Positions 58,863 through 64,000 of a stretch of 64,000 nucleotides of DNA are shown here, piece after piece. Each line of letters begins with the position of its first letter. Position 1 is the first letter of the stretch. The notes under the pieces were generated by a model. It was not told the origin of the DNA. It saw only the letters and a program-made list of their open reading frames with translations, and searched no databases. The stretch spans positions 248,001 to 312,000 of the forward strand of contig BMTG01000001.1 in assembly GCA_014649555.1 (NCBI GenBank). The letters run 5' to 3'. The position numbers were made by a program, and so were the translations under genes. The DNA comes from Streptomyces globisporus. Lineage in GTDB: Bacteria > Actinomycetota > Actinomycetes > Streptomycetales > Streptomycetaceae.

Positions 58863-60170
58863 TCAGCCGACCGGCAGCCCCGGTGCCGGGCAAGCGTCCA
58901 TCAGTTCCTTCACCTCTCCCCGTACCTTCCTGATCGCCGCCTCGTCGCCCGTGCGTGCGGCGTCGACCGCTGTGGTGATCCAGGTGGCGACCGTGCCCAT
59001 CGCGGAGGCGGGGACGCCCCGGGAGGTGAGGGCCGGGGTGCCGATCCGGATGCCGGAGGGGTCGAAGGGCTTACGGGGGTCGTAGGGGACGGTGTTGTAG
59101 TTGACGACGATGCCCGCGCGGTCGAGGGCCTTGGCCGCGGTCTTGCCGGGGACGTCCTTGTCGGTGAGGTCGATCAGCAGCAGGTGGTTGTCGGTGCCAC
59201 CGGAGACCAGGTCGAAGCCGCGGGCGGCCAACTCCTCCCCCAGAGCCCGGGCGTTGGCCACGACCTGATGGGCGTAGGAGCAGAAGCCGGCGGTGGCCGC
59301 TTCGCCGAGGGCGACCGCGATGGCGGCCGTGGTCTGGTTGTGCGGGCCGCCCTGGAGGCCGGGGAAGACCGCGCGGTCGATGGCGCGGGCGTGTTCGGCG
59401 GTGGAGAGCAGCATCGCTCCGCGCGGGCCGCGCAGGGTCTTGTGGGTGGTGGTGGAGACGACGTCCGCGTGACCGGCCGGTGAGGGGTGCGCGCCGCCCG
59501 CGATCAGGCCGGCGATGTGCGCGATGTCCGCGACCAGGACGGCGCCCGTCTCCCGGGCGATCTCCGCGAAGCCCGCGAAGTCGATCGTGCGGGGAACGGC
59601 AGTACCGCCGCAGAAGATGAGCCTGGGCCGTTCGGCGAGGGCCAGGTCGCGGACCTCGTCCAGGTCGATCCGGCCGGTGTCCCGGCGGACCCCGTACCGG
59701 ACACCGCGGAACCAGCGGCCGGTGGCCGAGACGTCCCAGCCGTGCGTGAGGTGGCCGCCCATCGGGAGGGACATGCCGAGGACGGTGTCACCGGGCTGGA
59801 GGAAGGCCAGGTAGGCGGCGAGGTTGGCCGGGGAGCCGGAGTACGGCTGGACGTTGGCGTGCTCCATCCCGAAGAGGGCCCGGGCGCGGCGGATCGCCAG
59901 GGTCTCGACCTGGTCGATGACTTGCTGGCCCTCGTAGTACCGCTTGCCGGGGTAGCCCTCGGAGTACTTGTTCTGGAGCACGGTGCCCGAGGCTTCGAGC
60001 ACGGCGGCGGAGACGTAGTTCTCGCTGGGGATCAGGCGCAGGGTGTCGGCCTGGAGCTGCTCCTCCGCGCCGATCAGGGCGGCCAGTTCCGGGTCGGATG
60101 CCATGAGGGCCGGGTGGTGGGGCGTGGTGGCGGGGGCGGGGGCGGTGCCGAAGGTGGACCGGGTGGTCAT
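58863..60170 (-). CDS. glyA: Serine hydroxymethyltransferase
   Basis: Interconverts serine and glycine with tetrahydrofolate. 435 residues with canonical motifs: IPSENYVS, NKYSEGYPGKRYYEG with both tyrosines, the PLP lysine in TTTHKTLRGPRGA, and GIRIGTPALTSRG. It is the true SHMT of the window, in contrast to the divergent paralogue at 21796-23091. The leader carries an apparent ZTP riboswitch. Confidence 0.95.
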   Translation of the reverse strand: MTTRSTFGTAPAPATTPHHPALMASDPELAALIGAEEQLQADTLRLIPSENYVSAAVLEASGTVLQNKYSEGYPGKRYYEGQQVIDQVETLAIRRARALFGMEHANVQPYSGSPANLAAYLAFLQPGDTVLGMSLPMGGHLTHGWDVSATGRWFRGVRYGVRRDTGRIDLDEVRDLALAERPRLIFCGGTAVPRTIDFAGFAEIARETGAVLVADIAHIAGLIAGGAHPSPAGHADVVSTTTHKTLRGPRGAMLLSTAEHARAIDRAVFPGLQGGPHNQTTAAIAVALGEAATAGFCSYAHQVVANARALGEELAARGFDLVSGGTDNHLLLIDLTDKDVPGKTAAKALDRAGIVVNYNTVPYDPRKPFDPSGIRIGTPALTSRGVPASAMGTVATWITTAVDAARTGDEAAIRKVRGEVKELMDACPAPGLPVG

Positions 60171-60214
60171 GGAAGACGTCCTTCCGGGTCGGCCGCTGTA
60201 CGCGGCGTGGACCC

Positions 60215-60335
60215 GGATGCCCAGGCGGACGGCTCTCCGGAGATGACGCCCCGGGCACGCCCGGGGTGTGCCGCTCCCTCGTGGTCGGTTCCACGGAGCG
60301 CCCCTGCCCGGGGCGCGCGCCAGTCGCGGCGTTCG
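60215..60335 (-). ncRNA. ZTP (pfl motif) riboswitch upstream of glyA
   Basis: On the minus strand the leader contains, in order, GCGACTGGCG (60327-60318), GTGGAACCGACCACGAGGGA near 60293-60274, a variable hairpin (about 60267-60250) and CCGCCTGGGCA (60228-60218). These are the hallmarks of the pfl-motif aptamer that binds ZMP/ZTP and turns on one-carbon genes, glyA being a common target. The last block ends 47 bases from the start codon, so control of translation initiation or termination is possible. Confidence 0.85.
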
Positions 60336-60462
60336 GCAGTTTAGAGGGTGGGCCGGGGCGGCGGTCGAGAATGCGCGAAGAGGCTGCGGCGACCGTGCGT
60401 GACCGATGGCGGAACGGGGCAGATTCCCGGTGACCTTTTCGGCTCGGCGGTGGGGGACCGTT

Positions 60463-62133
60463 ATGGAGTCCGGTGATCGTTACGGCGTTGCGGGGTACGG
60501 GTCCGGGGGCGACGGGACGGTGCCGCCTCCGCCTTCTCACGCACCGTCCGTCGGGCCGCCGCCGCCCGGTGCGTCGTTACGGGCGGCCGCCGCCGCGTTG
60601 CTCAACCTGACCGGACTCGGGCTCGGTTACGCCCTCCTGGGACGCTGGGGGCGGGCCGCGGTGTGCTGGGCGGCCACGGCGGTGCTGCTGTGGGTGGCGT
60701 TGCCCGCCGATCCGGACGGGGTGCCCGCGGGTGTGCTCGTCGGGTATCTGCTCGTCCTGGTGCTCGCCGCCGTCGACGGGGGCCGGATCGCCCGGCGTTC
60801 GGCCGTGGGCGGGGCGTGGCGGCCCGGGCTGGCGGTCGGTCTCGGCGTGGTGCTGCTGGCCGTGCCGGCAGGTGGAGCCGTGGTGTACGGCTCCGCGCGG
60901 GACGAGGCGCGGGAGCAGATGCTGCTGGAGAGGCTGGAGGCCGGGGACGAACGGGTCGCCACCGCCTCGGGGCAGCCGTTCGAGGCGGCGAAGAGCGAGT
61001 ACGGCAAGGCCCTCGACGTCTATCGCGCGCTCGGCGAGGACCATCCCGGGTCCCGGGCCGCGAAGCTCGTCCCGGACCGGCTGAAGGCGTACTACGACGC
61101 CGTCTCCGCCCCGTACGCGAAGAAGCGGCACTGCGAGGCCGTCGCGCCGTTGACGTATCTGCGGACGCTGCCGGACTCGGTGGACAAGAAGGTGCTGGGC
61201 GAGCTGGCCGCCTGGCCCGACACACCGCTCGCCGAGTCGCTCTACGCGTGCGGCGTCTCGCGTCTGGGCGGGGCGGGGAGCAGCAGCGGAAGCAGCGGTG
61301 GCGGCGATGGCGGTGCGGAGCTGGGCCAGTTGTTGCGTACGTTCCCCGAGTCAGCCTCCGCGCGGCGGGTCGCGCCCGCGATCGACGAGCGGATCAAGGA
61401 CCAGGTCTCGGCGTTGAAGGGGGCCGAGCCGTGTACGGCCACCGAGGCGCTGCGCGGCCTCGGCGCCACCGCGTCCCGGCTGCCCGACGACAGCGTGAAG
61501 AAGCTGCGCGCCGACGCCGACGAGGGGGTCGTGGACGGGGTGTACGCCTGCGGGGTCGACCAGTTCGAGGACGGGAAGTTCGGCGCCGCGCGCACGACGC
61601 TGACCGATTTCGCGCGGACGTACAAGAGCGACGGGCGGGTGCGGCAGGCGCGGAACATCGCGACAGCCGCGGAGATAGCCGACGACCGGCCGGCCGCGGG
61701 CAAGCGGCTGCCGCCGTCGAAGCGGCCCGGCGGGGCCCGGATGGAGCTGGTCATCAGCAATGACGCGCCGAACACGGTCGAGGTCCTCTACACCGGTCCG
61801 GTCACCGGCACCGTCACGCTGAGGGCGTGCGCGGGCTGCGAGCGGTACAGCGCCTCCGAAGGCCCGCGGCGGGCCTGCAAGGCGGGCGGCAGGAACTACC
61901 CGAAGGCCCGGCTCCAACTGCCCGCCGGGGAGTACCACTTCCTCTACAAGCACGGCACGGGCGCGACCGCCCGGGTGGACAGCTACTCCTCCGGGACCAG
62001 GGTCCAGCCGGGCTACACCTACACCAGTTGCACGTACGTCATCGAGCGGAGCCCCTTCGACCTGGACCTGCCGCTGCTCCCCGATCCGATCCAGCCGGTG
62101 GTCAGCCCTTGGGGCGCGGGTTCTTCTCGATGA
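60463..62133 (+). CDS. Membrane protein with large extracellular C-terminal domain
   Basis: A 556-residue protein: Pro-rich cytosolic N-terminus, three or four membrane helices (about residues 45-150), then a helical repeat region with paired cysteines and a beta-rich C-terminal domain with RACAGCERYSA and GYTYTSCTYVIE. ATG 60463 has GGGGGA upstream; an in-frame ATG at 60406 has none. The last 32 bases overlap the 3' end of the facing kinase gene. Function unknown. Confidence 0.8.
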   Translation: MESGDRYGVAGYGSGGDGTVPPPPSHAPSVGPPPPGASLRAAAAALLNLTGLGLGYALLGRWGRAAVCWAATAVLLWVALPADPDGVPAGVLVGYLLVLVLAAVDGGRIARRSAVGGAWRPGLAVGLGVVLLAVPAGGAVVYGSARDEAREQMLLERLEAGDERVATASGQPFEAAKSEYGKALDVYRALGEDHPGSRAAKLVPDRLKAYYDAVSAPYAKKRHCEAVAPLTYLRTLPDSVDKKVLGELAAWPDTPLAESLYACGVSRLGGAGSSSGSSGGGDGGAELGQLLRTFPESASARRVAPAIDERIKDQVSALKGAEPCTATEALRGLGATASRLPDDSVKKLRADADEGVVDGVYACGVDQFEDGKFGAARTTLTDFARTYKSDGRVRQARNIATAAEIADDRPAAGKRLPPSKRPGGARMELVISNDAPNTVEVLYTGPVTGTVTLRACAGCERYSASEGPRRACKAGGRNYPKARLQLPAGEYHFLYKHGTGATARVDSYSSGTRVQPGYTYTSCTYVIERSPFDLDLPLLPDPIQPVVSPWGAGSSR

Positions 62134-63913
62134 CCCGGCCGTCCAGTTCGGCGGTGAGGAAGGCGCCGCCGTGCGCGTCGGAGACGTACACGCGCAGCAC
62201 CGGGCGGTCGTCGTGGAAGGGCGACGAGGGGTCCACGATCACGTAACTGCTCTCCGGATCATCGACGTTGAGCGTCTCCTCCGCCGCCCTCAGCAGGGCG
62301 GGCAGCGCGTCCCAGTCGACGGAGTCCAGGTCGACCGTCGTGGACCCGGACATCAGGGTGCCGCCCATGTCGTCGTTCTTCGCCCGGCCGTCGCGGTAGC
62401 TGAAGCGGTCGTACAGCGCGGCGTTGGACTTCAGCGGCGCCTCGGCGGAGGCGTGTTCGCCGTAGAGCGTGAAGTCGGTGACCTTCGTTCCGCCCATGAG
62501 CGGCTTCAGCGCGTCGATCGCGGCCCGCGCCCCGTCCGGGGTCAGGAGGTCCGCCGTCTCCGGCTCCGGTACGTCCTGCTCGTCGGATCCGTCGGACTCG
62601 TCGGCGATCGGGTCCGGCGTGGGGGCCGGGACCTGCGGTGCGCTCGCCCGGTCGCGCGGGCGGTCGTCGCCGCCGGAGCCCTCGGAGGAGAAGGCGCCGC
62701 TCGTCCAGAGGATGGCGCCCGCGATCACCACGGCCGAGACGACGGACGACGCGGCGCTGATCCGCCAGACCCGGCGCTCGATGCGACGGCCGCGCTCCCG
62801 CGAGGCGGCGTCGGAAGCGGGGGGCGGGGTGCCGTAGCCCGTCGGGACGCGGTCCTCCGGGGCTCCGGATCCGCCGGGCGGGGCGGGTGTCGGGGGCTTT
62901 CGGTCGGAGACCGGTGACCCGAACGGCGCCGCGGGCGTGGCGCCCGGTCGCGGCGGCGGGGTGGCCGACTGCGTGGGCGCGGCGTGTACGGAGGCGGGGT
63001 GTCCGGGTCTCCGGCCTGTGGAGGCGGGCTGTTCCCGTACCGGCTCCGTGGGGGTCGGGGGTGTGCTCCCGCCGCCCCGTGCGGCCTCGGCCAGCAGCCG
63101 GTCGAGGGTATCCGCGTCCGGGCGGGCCGGGATGTCCCGGGTGAGGAGCGCGCTCAGCACCGGGGCGAGGGCCCCGGCCCGTACCGGTGGCGGGATCTCC
63201 TCGTCGAGCACGGCGGCCAGCGTGGCGAGGGTGGTGGCCCGGCGCAGCGGGTGGCGGCCCTCGACGGCGACGTACAGCATCATGCCGAGCGACCAGAGGT
63301 CGGAGGACGGGTCGCCCTCCGTGCCCCGGATGCGCTCGGGGGCTATGTAGTCGGGCGAGCCGATGAGGGCGCCCGTCATGGTGAGGCTGGTCGACTCGCG
63401 GATGGCGGCGATGCCGAAGTCCGTGAGGACGGGGCGGCCGTCGGGGCGCAGCAGGACGTTGGCGGGCTTGACGTCCCGGTGCTGGATCCCGGCCGCGTGG
63501 GCGGCGCGGAGGGCGGAGAGGATGCCGCGCCCCAGCTCGGCGGCGTCGGCGGGCTCCATGGGGCCGGTGGCGAGCCGGTCGTGCAGGGAGGAGCCGGCCA
63601 CCAGCTCCATCACGATCCACGGGTAGCCGTCCTCGCCGGGGTCGACGATGTGGTGGACGGTGACCACGTTGGGGTGGTCGACCCGGGCCAGGGCGCGGGC
63701 CTCACGGAGCACCCGGGCGCGCAGGGTGCGGGCGCCCTCGGGGTCGTACTCCGCGAGCGCCGGGTCCGGGGGCCGCACCTCCTTGAGCGCGACATCGCGG
63801 TGGAGCGCCTCGTCGCGGGCCCGCCAGACCATGCCCATGCCACCGCTGCCGAGCCGCTCGACCAGCGTGAAACGGCCGTCGATCACCCGTCCCGAGGGGA
63901 CCTCTTCGCTCAT
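62102..63913 (-). CDS. Transmembrane Ser/Thr protein kinase (PknB-like)
   Basis: A 603-residue kinase. The N-terminal domain has the glycine loop GSGGMGMVW, VALKEV Lys, catalytic HRDVKPANVL, DFGIAAI and SPDYIAPERI. A Pro-rich linker leads to one membrane helix (SAASSVVSAVVIAGAILW, about residue 400). The extracellular domain of about 170 residues has no PASTA repeats and no family I recognise. Its 3' end overlaps the facing membrane-protein gene by 32 bases. Confidence 0.92.
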   Translation of the reverse strand: MSEEVPSGRVIDGRFTLVERLGSGGMGMVWRARDEALHRDVALKEVRPPDPALAEYDPEGARTLRARVLREARALARVDHPNVVTVHHIVDPGEDGYPWIVMELVAGSSLHDRLATGPMEPADAAELGRGILSALRAAHAAGIQHRDVKPANVLLRPDGRPVLTDFGIAAIRESTSLTMTGALIGSPDYIAPERIRGTEGDPSSDLWSLGMMLYVAVEGRHPLRRATTLATLAAVLDEEIPPPVRAGALAPVLSALLTRDIPARPDADTLDRLLAEAARGGGSTPPTPTEPVREQPASTGRRPGHPASVHAAPTQSATPPPRPGATPAAPFGSPVSDRKPPTPAPPGGSGAPEDRVPTGYGTPPPASDAASRERGRRIERRVWRISAASSVVSAVVIAGAILWTSGAFSSEGSGGDDRPRDRASAPQVPAPTPDPIADESDGSDEQDVPEPETADLLTPDGARAAIDALKPLMGGTKVTDFTLYGEHASAEAPLKSNAALYDRFSYRDGRAKNDDMGGTLMSGSTTVDLDSVDWDALPALLRAAEETLNVDDPESSYVIVDPSSPFHDDRPVLRVYVSDAHGGAFLTAELDGRVIEKNPRPKG

Positions 63914-63979
63914 GGGCCGTAGCGTACGGGGGGCTTCGGACAGCGGGAAGTCGGGGCAGGGCCGGGGGCGGCGGCCCCG

Positions 63980-64000
63980 TCAGGCCGAGGTGCGCTTGCG
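63980..64000 (-). CDS. 3' end of a downstream gene (partial)
   Basis: The minus strand reads ...RKRTSA followed by TGA (63982-63980), continuing out of the window. It is likely the last six codons of another minus-strand gene, too short to identify. Confidence 0.35.
   Translation of the reverse strand, partial: RKRTSA

Overview
The window is chromosomal DNA of a Streptomyces. It has very high GC, GTG/TTG starts with GGAGG-type ribosome binding sites, and a gene order that I recall from the S. coelicolor SCO5351-SCO5389 neighbourhood: nucS, STAS protein, hydroxybutyryl-CoA dehydrogenase, cobO, two-component system, chitinase, atp operon, glyA paralogue, sua5/prmC/prfA/rpmE, rho, thrBC, hom, lysA. 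Locus parallels are from memory, not from a search.

Layout. 1-9.6 kb: housekeeping and regulatory genes (SCO5389-type protein, nucS, a large ATPase-like membrane protein, STAS protein, 3-hydroxybutyryl-CoA dehydrogenase), a deletion scar joining a headless TetR gene to the tail of an ABC-2 permease, cobO, and a LuxR-type two-component pair. 9.6-11.7 kb: a secreted GH18 chitinase with the classic 12-bp direct repeats in its promoter. 11.7-20 kb: DUF2550 protein and the complete F1Fo ATP synthase operon (atpIBEFHAGDC, minus strand). 20-30 kb: WecA-like glycosyl-phosphotransferase, divergent SHMT, LMW phosphatase-like protein with a Ser in place of the catalytic Cys, sua5, prmC, prfA, rpmE, LytR-CpsA-Psr protein and a secreted trypsin. 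30-39.7 kb: rho, thrB, thrC, hom, lysA, the ArgS-like nrtL, and an orphan response regulator, ending at tRNA-Arg(CCG).

39.9-57 kb is the accessory region and the main interest. A nine-gene minus-strand operon (48478 to 39988) encodes a stand-alone adenylation enzyme, a carrier protein, an ectoine-synthase-like cupin, an acyl-CoA-dehydrogenase-like flavoprotein, a transglutaminase-like protein, a pseudouridine-5'-phosphate glycosidase (PsuG) homologue, a HAD phosphatase, a 14-TM exporter and an Asp/Glu-racemase/maleate-isomerase-like enzyme. This is the logic expected for a showdomycin-type C-nucleoside: an amino acid (glutamine is the natural guess) loaded on a carrier, cyclised and oxidised to an aminopyrrole, C-glycosylated with ribose 5-phosphate by the PsuG homologue, dephosphorylated and exported. 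Around it lie an IS701-transposase-like gene that has lost its catalytic residues, a GAF/PucR-type regulator containing a TTA (bldA) codon, a methyltransferase, a fused aminodeoxychorismate synthase and a transaldolase homologue lacking the Schiff-base lysine. A short repeated motif (consensus CCGACTYCGTCAGGTC) occurs in the intergenic regions at about 48.7 kb and 57.0 kb, bracketing the cluster, and three 35-bp tandem repeats lie at 50.36-50.46 kb.

57-64 kb: a GNAT protein, a secreted protein, a lipoprotein, canonical glyA under an apparent ZTP riboswitch, a membrane protein, and a transmembrane Ser/Thr kinase overlapping it tail to tail.
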